Positions 41,414-49,733 of a stretch of DNA of 64,000 nucleotides are shown piece after piece; position 1 is the stretch's first letter; each line of letters begins with the position of its first letter. The translations under genes and the position numbers were made by a program. The notes beneath the pieces were generated by a model that was not told the origin of the DNA, searched no databases, and worked only from the letters and a program-made list of their open reading frames with translations. This DNA comes from Streptomyces sp. IMTB 2501 (lineage in GTDB: Bacteria; Actinomycetota; Actinomycetes; Streptomycetales; Streptomycetaceae), in assembly GCF_001953885.1 (NCBI RefSeq), contig NZ_MQUS01000013.1, positions 1 to 64,000 of the forward strand, in the 5' to 3' direction.

Positions 41414-42751
41414 TCAGCCGCGCAGGGCTTCGACGGCGGCCGACAGCGCCTGCGGCACGTCCGGTACGAGGGTGTGCGCCCCGTCGCGTACGACCTGCCG
41501 GCCGCCCACGACGGTGTGCCGTACGTCCGCCGCGGTCGCCGCGAATACGGCTGTCTCGGCGGCCAGCCTGGGCAGCGGCCCCGCTGTCCTGACCGAGTCG
41601 AGGGCGATCGTCGTGAAGTCGGCGAGGGCGCCGGCCTTCAGGGTGCCCGCCTCGTCCCAGCCGAGGGCGGCGTGGCCGTCGGCCGTGGCGGCCCGCAGCA
41701 GGGCGGCGGCCGTCCAGTGGCCCCGGGTGCGGGTGCGCAGCCGCTCGTTCAGCTCCATCGCGCGCGCCTCTTCGAGCAGGTCGATGACGGCGTGGCTGTC
41801 GGAACCGAGGGAGAGCGGGGAGCCGGCCCGCTGGAGGGCGACGGCCGGGCCGATGCCGTCGGCCAGGTCCCGCTCGGTGGTCGGGCACATACAGGTGCCG
41901 GTGCCGGAGCCGCCGAGCAGGGCGATGTCCTCGTCCGTGAGGTGGGTGTTGTGCACACCGGTGGTGCGCGGCCCGAGGACGCCGTGGTCGGCGAGCAGCC
42001 GGGTGGGTGTGCGGCCGTGGGCGGCGAGGCAGGCGTCGTTCTCGGCGGTCTGCTCCGATAGGTGCACATGCAGCGGGGCCCGCCGCCGCTCCGCCCACCC
42101 GGCCACGGTCGCCAACTGGTCCGCCGGCACGGCCCGTACGGAGTGAATCGCCGCCCCGATCCGCGCGTGATCCCGCTCCTTGAGAACTGCACAGCGTTCG
42201 GCCCAGGCCTCCGCGCTGCCGTCGGAGAACCGCAGCTGGTGGATGTCGGGGGCCTCGCCGAAGCCGGAGGACAGGTAACAGGTGTCGAGGAGGGTGATCC
42301 GGACACCGGCTTCGGCGGCGGCCGCGATCAGCGCCTCGCCCATCGCGTTGGGGTCGGCGTAGGGGGTGCCGCCGTGCGCGTGGTGCACGTAGTGGAACTC
42401 GCCGACACAGGTGATGCCGGCCAGGGCCATCTCGGCGTACACCGCGCGGGCCAGGGCGTGGTAGGTCTCGGGGGTCAGGTGGTCGGCGACGGAGTACATC
42501 GCCTCGCGCCAGGTCCAGAAGGTGCCGCTGCCGACCTGGACGGTGCCGCGCAGCGCCCGGTGGAAGGCATGGCTGTGGGCGTTGGCGAGCCCCGGGAGTG
42601 TGAGCCCGCGCAGCACCTCGGCGCCGGGCGGCGGGGTGGGGACGCCGGTGCGGACGGCGCTGATCCGCCCGTCCTCGACGGCGAGGGCGACGCCCGGCTC
42701 GACGTTCGTGCCGAGCCAGGCGTGTTCCAACCAGTAGGTCCGCGTGGTCAC
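41414..42751 (-). CDS. hutF: N-formimidoylglutamate deiminase
   Basis: 445 residues from GTG at 42751. The amidohydrolase blocks are LPGLANAHSHAFHRALRG, VGEFHYVHH, VHLSEQTAENDAC and SLGSDSHAVIDLLEEARAMEL. It converts formimidoylglutamate to N-formylglutamate and ammonia, which indicates the five-step HutF route rather than formimidoylglutamase. Its start overlaps the preceding stop (GTGA). Confidence 0.94.
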   Translation of the reverse strand: MTTRTYWLEHAWLGTNVEPGVALAVEDGRISAVRTGVPTPPPGAEVLRGLTLPGLANAHSHAFHRALRGTVQVGSGTFWTWREAMYSVADHLTPETYHALARAVYAEMALAGITCVGEFHYVHHAHGGTPYADPNAMGEALIAAAAEAGVRITLLDTCYLSSGFGEAPDIHQLRFSDGSAEAWAERCAVLKERDHARIGAAIHSVRAVPADQLATVAGWAERRRAPLHVHLSEQTAENDACLAAHGRTPTRLLADHGVLGPRTTGVHNTHLTDEDIALLGGSGTGTCMCPTTERDLADGIGPAVALQRAGSPLSLGSDSHAVIDLLEEARAMELNERLRTRTRGHWTAAALLRAATADGHAALGWDEAGTLKAGALADFTTIALDSVRTAGPLPRLAAETAVFAATAADVRHTVVGGRQVVRDGAHTLVPDVPQALSAAVEALRG

Positions 42752-44100
42752 CTGCAGGCCAGCCCTTCCAGTACGTCGGCGAGCGCGTGCACCCCGGCCA
42801 CGCAGTCGTCCTCGGCGGCGAACTCGGCCGGGGAGTGCGAGACACCGGAGGGGTTGCGCACGAACAGCATGGCGGTCGGAATGCTGCCGGAGAGAATTCC
42901 GGCGTCGTGTCCGGCCCCGGTCCCGAGGACGGGCACCGTCAGGTCGGTGCCCTTGCCGAGGATGCGGCCGAGTTCGTCGCGCAGGGCGTGGTCGAACTCG
43001 ACGACCGGGGTGAAGGACTCCCGGACGACGTCCAGGTCGACGCCGTGGGCGTCGGCGTACTCCCGGGCCGCCTTCTCGATACCGCCGACCACCGTGTCCA
43101 GGGTGTCCTGGTCGGCGGCGCGGGAGTCGAGCCAGCCGCGCACGAGGGAGGGGATCGCGTTGACCCCGTTGGGCTCCACGGCGATCTTGCCGAAGGTGGC
43201 CACGGCGCCCGCGAGCCGGGCCTCGCGGCGGGCGGCGAGCACGGTCTCGGCGTAGGACAGCATCGGGTCACGCCGGTCGACCAGCCGGGTGGTGCCGGCG
43301 TGGTTGGCCTCGCCCCGGAAGTCGAACCGCCAGCGTCCGTGCGGCCAGATGGCACTGGCGATGCCGACCCGGTCGCCGGACAGGTCCAGCGCACGGCCCT
43401 GTTCGACGTGCAGCTCGACGAAGGCACCGATCCGGGCCAGCCGCTCCGGATCGGCCCCGATGCCCTCGGGGTCGTACCCGGCGGCCTCCATGGCCTGCGG
43501 GAGCGTGACCCCGTCCCCGTCGGTGAGCCGATGCGCCTGCTCGACGGTCAGCTGCCCCGCGGTGAGCCGTGAGCCGACGCAGGCGAGCCCGAACCGGGCG
43601 CCCTCCTCGTCACCGAAGTTGACGATGGCCAGCGGCCTGCTGAACCGCACGTCCCTGCCGCGCAGTTCGTCCAGGGCGGCGAAGGAGGACACAACTCCGA
43701 GAGGCCCGTCGAAGGCCCCGCCGTCCGGCACGGAGTCCAGATGCGACCCCGTGACGACGGCATCCCCGGCGGCCGGATCCCCGAGCCAGGCCCACTGATT
43801 CCCGTTCCGGTCGACCTCGTACGCCAGCCCGCGGTCCTCGGCCTGCTGCTTGAACCAGGCCCGGCATTCGCCATCGGCCCCGGTCCAGGCGTAACGCCGG
43901 TAGCCGCCGGAGTCGGAGTGCCGACCGATGGGAAGCAGCTCACGCCACATCTCCTGGAACGAGGCACCAGGTACAGGCTGTGGGCAGTCGTTCCGAAGCC
44001 GAGACCGGGGGCGGGTGGGCACAGCCGAACCGGCACCCGGCGACGAGGTCTCAGCCCCCACCGGAGAGTCGCCGCTGTGCCCGCCTGCATCCTGGGTCAC
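42748..44100 (-). CDS. M20-family amidohydrolase (allantoate/carbamoyl type) in the hut operon
   Basis: 450 residues with the M20/AllC metal sites (GSHLDSVPDGGAFDG, NFGDEEGARFG, VELHVEQGR, ANHAGTTRLVDRRDP, GAGHDAGIL). The family includes allantoate amidohydrolase and N-carbamoyl-L-amino-acid hydrolase. Its placement between hutU and hutF, coupled to both by GTGA overlaps, suggests a role in the N-formyl- or formimidoylglutamate steps, for example as N-formylglutamate deformylase. The substrate is not proven. Confidence 0.85.
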   Translation of the reverse strand: MTQDAGGHSGDSPVGAETSSPGAGSAVPTRPRSRLRNDCPQPVPGASFQEMWRELLPIGRHSDSGGYRRYAWTGADGECRAWFKQQAEDRGLAYEVDRNGNQWAWLGDPAAGDAVVTGSHLDSVPDGGAFDGPLGVVSSFAALDELRGRDVRFSRPLAIVNFGDEEGARFGLACVGSRLTAGQLTVEQAHRLTDGDGVTLPQAMEAAGYDPEGIGADPERLARIGAFVELHVEQGRALDLSGDRVGIASAIWPHGRWRFDFRGEANHAGTTRLVDRRDPMLSYAETVLAARREARLAGAVATFGKIAVEPNGVNAIPSLVRGWLDSRAADQDTLDTVVGGIEKAAREYADAHGVDLDVVRESFTPVVEFDHALRDELGRILGKGTDLTVPVLGTGAGHDAGILSGSIPTAMLFVRNPSGVSHSPAEFAAEDDCVAGVHALADVLEGLACR

Positions 44101-45761
44101 GCCTCGCCACCCTCACGCATCGGCACCCGGACACCACGCTCGGCCGCAACCGACTCCGCGATGTCGTACCCGGCGTCCACATGCCGGATGACGCCCATGC
44201 CCGGGTCGTTGGTCAGCACGCGCCGGATCTTCTCGCCACCCAGCTTCGTACCGTCGGCCACCGTCACCTGGCCGGCGTGAATGGACCGCCCCATGCCCAC
44301 GCCGCCGCCGTGGTGGATGGACACCCAGGACGCCCCGGAGGCCACGTTGACCATGGCGTTCAGCAGCGGCCAGTCGGCGATCGCGTCGGACCCGTCGAGC
44401 ATGGCCTCGGTCTCGCGGTACGGAGAGGCCACAGAGCCGCAGTCGAGGTGGTCACGGCCGATGGCCAGCGGAGCGGCAAGCTCACCGCTCGCCACCATGT
44501 CGTTGAAGCGCTCGCCGGCCTTGTCGCGCTCGCCGTAGCCGAGCCAGCAGATCCGCGCGGGCAGGCCCTGGAAGTGGATGCGCTCGCCGGCCATCTTGAT
44601 CCAGCGGGCCAGGGACTCGTTCTCCGGGAACAGCTCCAGGATCGCCTTGTCGGTCTTGGCGATGTCGGCGGGGTCACCGGACAGCGCCGCCCAGCGGAAC
44701 GGGCCCTTGCCCTCGCAGAAGAGGGGGCGGATGTACGCGGGGACGAAGCCGGGGAAGGCGAACGCCCGGTCGTATCCGGCGAGTTGGGCCTCGCCGCGGA
44801 TCGAGTTGCCGTAGTCGAAGACCTCGGCGCCGGCGTCCATGAAGCCGACCATGGCTTCGACGTGCCTCGCCATGGACTCACGCGCCCGCGTGGTGAAGCC
44901 GGCCGGGTCCTTGGCGGCGGCGTCGGCCATGTCCTCGAAGGCCACGCCCACCGGCAGATAGGACAGCGGGTCGTGGGCGGAGGTCTGGTCGGTGACGATG
45001 TCGATGGGGGCGTTCATCGCGAGCAGCTGCGGGACCAGGTCGGCCGCGTTGCCGAGGACGCCGATCGACAGCGGACGGCGGGCGTCACGCGCCTCCACCG
45101 CCAGCTGGAGCGCGTGGTCCAGCGAGTCCGCCTTCACATCGAGGTAGCGGTGCTCGATGCGGCGTTCGATGGCGCGCGGGTCACAGTCGACACAGATCGC
45201 GACGCCGTCGTTCATGGTGACGGCGAGAGGCTGGGCGCCGCCCATGCCGCCGAGGCCGGCGGTGAGCGTGATGGTGCCGGCCAGGGTGCCGTTGAACTTC
45301 TTCGCGGCGACGGCGGCGAAGGTCTCGTAGGTGCCCTGGAGGATGCCCTGGGTGCCGATGTAGATCCAGGAGCCGGCGGTCATCTGGCCGTACATGGTCA
45401 GGCCGAGGGCCTCCAGGCGGCGGAACTCCTCCCAGTTGGCCCAGTCGCCGACCAGGTTGGAGTTGGCGATGAGGACGCGCGGGGCCCACTCGTGGGTCTG
45501 CATCACGCCGACCGGGCGGCCGGACTGGACCAGCATGGTCTCGTCCTGCTTCAAGCCCTTGAGCGTGCGCACCATCGCGTCGAAGGAGCGCCAGTCACGG
45601 GCGGCCTTTCCGGTGCCGCCGTAGACGACGAGCTTGTCGGGGTGCTCCGCGACCTCCGGGTCGAGGTTGTTCTGCAGCATGCGCAGGGCGGCCTCCTGCT
45701 GCCATCCCAGGGCGCTGAGCTCCGTGCCACGCGGTGCTCGTACGGGGCGGGGTCCCGACAT
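44097..45761 (-). CDS. hutU: Urocanate hydratase
   Basis: 554 residues from ATG at 45761 with GGAGGAGG upstream. The family blocks are VYGGTGKAARDW, GYGERDKAGERFNDMV and SIHHGGGVGMGRSIHAGQV; NAD is bound tightly. It hydrates urocanate to imidazolonepropionate. It is first in the four-gene operon; histidine ammonia-lyase is not in this cluster. Confidence 0.96.
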   Translation of the reverse strand: MSGPRPVRAPRGTELSALGWQQEAALRMLQNNLDPEVAEHPDKLVVYGGTGKAARDWRSFDAMVRTLKGLKQDETMLVQSGRPVGVMQTHEWAPRVLIANSNLVGDWANWEEFRRLEALGLTMYGQMTAGSWIYIGTQGILQGTYETFAAVAAKKFNGTLAGTITLTAGLGGMGGAQPLAVTMNDGVAICVDCDPRAIERRIEHRYLDVKADSLDHALQLAVEARDARRPLSIGVLGNAADLVPQLLAMNAPIDIVTDQTSAHDPLSYLPVGVAFEDMADAAAKDPAGFTTRARESMARHVEAMVGFMDAGAEVFDYGNSIRGEAQLAGYDRAFAFPGFVPAYIRPLFCEGKGPFRWAALSGDPADIAKTDKAILELFPENESLARWIKMAGERIHFQGLPARICWLGYGERDKAGERFNDMVASGELAAPLAIGRDHLDCGSVASPYRETEAMLDGSDAIADWPLLNAMVNVASGASWVSIHHGGGVGMGRSIHAGQVTVADGTKLGGEKIRRVLTNDPGMGVIRHVDAGYDIAESVAAERGVRVPMREGGEA

Positions 45762-45785
45762 CGTCTGCCTCCTCCTGTTACTACG

Positions 45786-45814
45786 TCTATTCACATCCTG
45801 TAGGTCTGAATAGA
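45786..45814. promoter_or_regulatory. Inverted-repeat operator of the hut operon
   Basis: TCTATTCA at 45786-45793 and TGAATAGA at 45807-45814 are perfect 8-bp arms with a 13-base spacer, 25 bases upstream of hutU and within the divergent promoter shared with the gene at 45899. It is the least GC-rich spot of the region and a likely repressor site. Confidence 0.7.
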
Positions 45815-45898
45815 ACTAGTCAATACATCGGAGCGACCCTGTTCGCGCGCCGTCGGTGTTTGGCTGGATGTACCGGAGGCGGAACGAGGGGAGAGGCT

Positions 45899-47305
45899 GT
45901 GGAGCGGGACATCGAGGCCGAGGCACAGGAGCGCGCCGCCCGGCGGGACGAGGCGGTGCGCGCCGCCGTGGAGCAGGGACTGCTGGGTCCGCACGCCGCC
46001 GTGCTGGGGCTGCTGGACGTGACCGGGATCCAGCAGTCGGCGGCGGCCCTGCGGGCGGCGTTCGACGCCGTCGTGCCGTCCGGGACGCCGGTGCTGCACG
46101 CCTTCGCGGTGAAGGCGACCCCGCTGGTGCCGGTGCTGCGGCTGCTGCACGAGGCGGGCCTCGGCGCGGAGGTGGCGAGCCCGGGCGAGCTGGCGCTGGC
46201 GCGGGCGGCCGGGGTGCCGGCGGAGCGGACGGTGCTGGACGCGCCCGCGAAGACCTTGGCCGAGCTGCGCGAGGCGCTGGCGCTGGGCATCGCGGTCAAC
46301 GCGGACAACCCGCAGGAGCTGGACCGGCTCGACTCCCTGGTCCGCCCCCACAGCCCTGAAGGCGTGGGAGGTGCCCCCACGACACCTCTCCGGTCTCCGC
46401 TCGGCATCCGGATCAACCCGCAGATCGGCGGTGGCTCGATCGGGGCCACCTCCACGGCGACGGCGACCTCCAAGTTCGGCGTCGGCCTGCGCGACGAGGG
46501 GGCGCGCGAGTGGGTCGTGCGGGCGTTCCTGGAGCGGCCGTGGCTGACCCGGCTGCATGCGCACACCGGCTCGCAGGGCATCCCGATGCCACTGCTGGCG
46601 CGGGGCGTGGCGGAGACGTACGCGCTCGCGGAGGAGATCAACGCGCGGGCCGGGCGGCGGCAGGTCGACACGCTCGACATCGGCGGCGGACTGTCGGTGG
46701 ACTTCTCCTCGGAGGTGGCGGCGCCGACGTACGAGCAGTACGCGCGCGTGCTGGCCGATCAGGTGCCGGGACTGTTCGACGGGCGGTACGGGCTGGTGAC
46801 CGAGTTCGGGCGGTCGCTCATGGCCCGGCACGGGACGGTGGTGGCGCGGGTGGAGTACGCCAAGAGCACGGGCGGGCGGCGGATCGCGGTGACGCACGCG
46901 GGCGTGCAGGTGGCGACGCGGACGGTGTACGCGCCCGAGGCGTGGCCGCTCAGGATCGCCGCGTACGACGCCAAGGGGCGGCCCAGGACGGGGCCGGAGG
47001 TGGTGCAGGACGTGGCCGGGCCGGCCTGTTTCTCGGGCGACCTGCTGGCCGAGGCGCGCGTGCTGCCCGCACTGGAACAGGGCGACTACGCGGCGGCGCT
47101 GGACACGGGCGCGTACTACTTCGCCCACCACTACGCCTACAACTCCCTTGTCCGGCCCGGCATTTACGGCTTCGCGCCGGACGGTGCGGGAGGCGTGGCC
47201 TTCGCGGCCGTACGGGAACCGCAGACCGTCGCCGAGGTGGTGGCGGAGTCCGGAGGGGCGCATGCGGGCGCACTCACCACGCTGAGGGTGTCCGGGAGCC
47301 GTTGA
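45899..47305 (+). CDS. PLP-dependent (ornithine/DAP/arginine-type) decarboxylase
   Basis: 468 residues from GTG at 45899 with GGGGAGAGG upstream. It is a fold-III alanine-racemase-like barrel with the PLP lysine at K72 (HAFAVKATP), HAHTGSQG, DIGGGLSVDF and a C-terminal ACFSGDLLAEAR plus GAYYFAHHYAYNSL. It resembles LysA/BtrK-type enzymes. The substrate is uncertain. It is divergent from the hut operon and shares its regulatory gap. A short GC-palindromic insert lies in frame at 46343-46380. Confidence 0.88.
   Translation: MERDIEAEAQERAARRDEAVRAAVEQGLLGPHAAVLGLLDVTGIQQSAAALRAAFDAVVPSGTPVLHAFAVKATPLVPVLRLLHEAGLGAEVASPGELALARAAGVPAERTVLDAPAKTLAELREALALGIAVNADNPQELDRLDSLVRPHSPEGVGGAPTTPLRSPLGIRINPQIGGGSIGATSTATATSKFGVGLRDEGAREWVVRAFLERPWLTRLHAHTGSQGIPMPLLARGVAETYALAEEINARAGRRQVDTLDIGGGLSVDFSSEVAAPTYEQYARVLADQVPGLFDGRYGLVTEFGRSLMARHGTVVARVEYAKSTGGRRIAVTHAGVQVATRTVYAPEAWPLRIAAYDAKGRPRTGPEVVQDVAGPACFSGDLLAEARVLPALEQGDYAAALDTGAYYFAHHYAYNSLVRPGIYGFAPDGAGGVAFAAVREPQTVAEVVAESGGAHAGALTTLRVSGSR
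46343..46380. repeat. In-frame GC palindromic insert
   Basis: CGCCCCCACAGCCCTGAAGG followed by CGTGGGAGGTGCCCCCAC interrupts the decarboxylase between RLDSLVRP and LRSPLGIRINP, encoding HSPEGVGGAPTTP. Close relatives of the enzyme should lack it. Confidence 0.55.
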
Positions 47306-47484
47306 CGCACCACCGGCAGCCGTCGAACAAATGGATCAACTCCCCTGCCACACAGGCCAGTTGACCCACACTAGTACGCCGGACGCATGTTCCACTGGAA
47401 AATGCCAAAGGCCTCACCTCTCGTGCGCACGTTGCGTAGTGTCGCTGTCACTCAGCCGGAGTCCCAGGCGGGAGGGGAGCCACG

Positions 47485-47868
47485 GTGCCCGGAATCGACG
47501 AGTGCCTGCTGGAAGCGATGCGGTTGCCCGGTGCCCGGGGAGCGGCGCTGGTGGACTGGACGAGCGGACTGGCCCTCGGCACGGTCGGGGAGGCCCCCGG
47601 CGGCGATCACGAGACGACCGCCGCCGAGGCCGCCGAACTGGCCCGGATGGCCGCCGAGCACGGTGCCTTCGCGGCCCAGGGTGACGGACAGCCGCCCGTC
47701 GAGGACGTGATCGTCAGCAATCACGACAGCTACCACCTGCTGCGCTTCGTGGACACGTCGTTCGACAGCAGCGTCTTCCTGCATCTGTGGCTCGGCCGTG
47801 AGGAGGGCAACCTCGCGCTCGCCCGGATCCGGCTCGGCGAGATGGCGGCCCGGCTGGTGCTGGGATGA
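47485..47868 (+). CDS. Roadblock/LC7-domain protein
   Basis: 127 residues from GTG at 47485 with GGGGAG upstream. It has the roadblock pattern AALVDWTSGLALGTVG, VEDVIVSNHDSYHLLRF and SVFLHLWLGREEGNLALAR. It is closely similar to the protein at 49209-49583. Roadblock proteins act as dimeric modulators of small GTPases. It is the first of a cluster of four; no GTPase or kinase gene is adjacent. Confidence 0.85.
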   Translation: MPGIDECLLEAMRLPGARGAALVDWTSGLALGTVGEAPGGDHETTAAEAAELARMAAEHGAFAAQGDGQPPVEDVIVSNHDSYHLLRFVDTSFDSSVFLHLWLGREEGNLALARIRLGEMAARLVLG

Positions 47869-48665
47869 CCGTGGCGCAGATACCTCCGCCGCCCCTGCCG
47901 GTGCGGGACAAGTCGGCCGGCCGGGCGCTGTCGCCGATGCTCACCCGGCTGGCCGAGGAGCGGGCCACCGGCGTCCTGGTCCGCGAGCACGGCACCCTGT
48001 ATCTCGCCGAGGGCCGGGTGGTGCACGCCGAAAGCCCGCTCGCCCCCGGTCTCGATGTGCTCCTCACGGCTCACGGCACCCTCGCGACCGCCGCCTGGCA
48101 GCGGGCCGCAGCCCGGGCCGCCGGCCCGCTGCACGCCGCCGAACTCCTGCTGGACTCGGGGCTGTTACCCGCGGGCGCGCTGGAGCTGTGCCAGCTGGAC
48201 GCGGTGTACGACGCCGGGTACTTCGCACTGGCCCCGAGCAGCGCCCCGGGCCGTTTCCGTTACGACCACACACCCCGCGTCGGCCCGCTGCCCTCGGTGC
48301 CGGTCGTCGCCCTGGAACGCGAGACGCTGCGCCGCCGTCTGCTGCTGCACCGGCTGTGGCGCGACCCGGCCGCCGACAGCGCCCCGCTGATCCGCGCCGA
48401 CCCGGCGCCGGCCGTGCCCGTCACGCCCCGCCAGCGAGCGGTCCTGGACCGCGTGGACGGCGTCCGCACGGCCACCGGGATCGCCCGGAACCTGGGCCGG
48501 CAGGCCTTTCACACCCTGGTCGACGTGCGCCGGCTCGCGGCGGCCGGCCACGTCGTCCCGCTGACACCCGCCGGCACGGCACCTCCCCCGCCGCCCCCAC
48601 CCCCGGTCACCGACCCCGACATCGCGCTGCTGAAGAGGCTCAGGGATGCACTGGAGGCGCTTTGA
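47865..48665 (+). CDS. DUF4388-like/transcription-regulator-like protein
   Basis: 266 residues, overlapping the previous gene by four bases (ATGA). The N-terminal half (GVLVREHGTLYLAEGRVVHAESP) resembles DUF4388/PATAN domains found with roadblock proteins in gliding and GTPase systems. The C-terminal part has a winged-helix-like segment (TPRQRAVLDRVDGVRTATGIARNLGRQAFHTLVDVRRL) and an unusual proline run. It is likely a signal-transfer partner of the roadblock proteins. Confidence 0.75.
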   Translation: MTVAQIPPPPLPVRDKSAGRALSPMLTRLAEERATGVLVREHGTLYLAEGRVVHAESPLAPGLDVLLTAHGTLATAAWQRAAARAAGPLHAAELLLDSGLLPAGALELCQLDAVYDAGYFALAPSSAPGRFRYDHTPRVGPLPSVPVVALERETLRRRLLLHRLWRDPAADSAPLIRADPAPAVPVTPRQRAVLDRVDGVRTATGIARNLGRQAFHTLVDVRRLAAAGHVVPLTPAGTAPPPPPPPPVTDPDIALLKRLRDALEAL

Positions 48666-48696
48666 ACGGCACCGCCCCGCCGAGAGGAGAGAGCTG

Positions 48697-49188
48697 ATGG
48701 TGTCCGAGGAGGACCTCCGGACCGTCCTGGACGAGCTGCACCGGCTGCGCGGCCGGGTGCCGCAGCTCACCGGTGCGCTCACGGCCGGCGTCGACGGACT
48801 CGTCGTCGCCCACGACACCCCCGGAGTCGACCCGGAGGGTCTCGCCGCCCTCACCGCCGCCGCGCTCGGCGTCGCCCTACGGGTCACCGACGCCACCGGG
48901 CACGGCGGCTTCCGGGAGCTGCTGGTGCGCGGCGAGCGCGGCTATGTCGCCACCTACGCGGCCGGCCGCACCGCCGTACTGACCCTGCTGGCCCAGGACC
49001 GGGTCAATGTCGGCCGGCTGCACCTGGAGGGCCGCAGGTCCGGCGCCCGCATCGGGGAGTTGCTCGACGCCGCCGAGGAGGCCTCCAGGGCCGCCCGCCG
49101 GACCGGCAGGACCACCCCCGCACGCCCCCGCACCACGCGCGCGCCCCGCACGACGACCGCCGAGGCGCGCACCGCAACCGACAGTTGA
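48697..49188 (+). CDS. Roadblock/LC7-domain protein with basic tail
   Basis: 163 residues from ATG at 48697 with AGGAGAG upstream. The roadblock body reads VPQLTGALTAGVDGLVVAHDT, GHGGFRELLVRGERGYVATYAAG and TLLAQDRVNVGRLHLEGRR, with a Thr/Arg/Pro-rich disordered tail. It is more diverged than the other two roadblock members. Confidence 0.82.
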   Translation: MVSEEDLRTVLDELHRLRGRVPQLTGALTAGVDGLVVAHDTPGVDPEGLAALTAAALGVALRVTDATGHGGFRELLVRGERGYVATYAAGRTAVLTLLAQDRVNVGRLHLEGRRSGARIGELLDAAEEASRAARRTGRTTPARPRTTRAPRTTTAEARTATDS

Positions 49189-49208
49189 ACACTTCGAGAG
49201 GAACCACG

Positions 49209-49583
49209 ATGGCCAACTCCGAGACCGCGCTGAAGGAAGCCCTCACCTCCATCGAGGGCGCCACCGGCGTCGCACTCGTCGACTACACCAGCGGGATGGC
49301 GCTGGGCACGCTGGGCGGCAGCAAGAGCTTCGACATGAACGTGGCCGCCGCCGGCAACACGGACGTGATCCGCGCCAAGATGCGCACGATGGAGATGCTG
49401 GGCCTCAAGGGTGACATCGAGGACGTCCTGATCACCCTCTCGGACCAGTACCACCTGATCCGCCTGCTCAAGGGCCGCGGCGGCAACGGCCTGTTCCTCT
49501 ACCTGGTCCTCGACTCGTCCCGGGCCAACCTGGCGATGGCCCGGCACCAGCTGAAGCGGATCGAGGAGGCCCTGGAGGTCTAG
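49209..49583 (+). CDS. Roadblock/LC7-domain protein
   Basis: 124 residues from ATG at 49209 with GAGAGGAA upstream. VALVDYTSGMALGTLGG, IEDVLITLSDQYHLIRLLKG and GLFLYLVLDSSRANLAMARHQL match the 47485 protein block by block, so the two flanking genes are a duplication. It ends the roadblock operon, followed by a MITE-like repeat. Confidence 0.87.
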   Translation: MANSETALKEALTSIEGATGVALVDYTSGMALGTLGGSKSFDMNVAAAGNTDVIRAKMRTMEMLGLKGDIEDVLITLSDQYHLIRLLKGRGGNGLFLYLVLDSSRANLAMARHQLKRIEEALEV

Positions 49584-49593
49584 GACCTGGCCC

Positions 49594-49733
49594 AGGGCCG
49601 GTCCTGGCGGATCCCGTCGCGGACGCGGGGCACCCCCGGCGGCGTTGTCGTCGGTTGCCGGCACTCCCTCACGCTCACCTGCGCTGATGAGGCGCCGTCG
49701 ATACCCCGCGACCTGATCCGCCGGGCAGGCCCT
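49594..49733. repeat. MITE-like element, copy 2 (inverted)
   Basis: A 140-bp unit bounded by AGGGCCGGTCCTGGCGGATC (49594-49613) and GATCCGCCGGGCAGGCCCT (49715-49733). Read as reverse complement it aligns along its whole length with copy 1 at 39948-40098, including GGCGCCTCATCAGCGC and GGGGTGCC-CGCGTCCGCGAC near the ends. No coding capacity. Confidence 0.8.

Noticed and set aside
40209..42845. A single very long open frame spanning hutI and hutF
   Set aside because: It is hutI joined to an antisense-like shadow of hutF; both genes have their own starts, ribosome sites and family motifs in separate frames.
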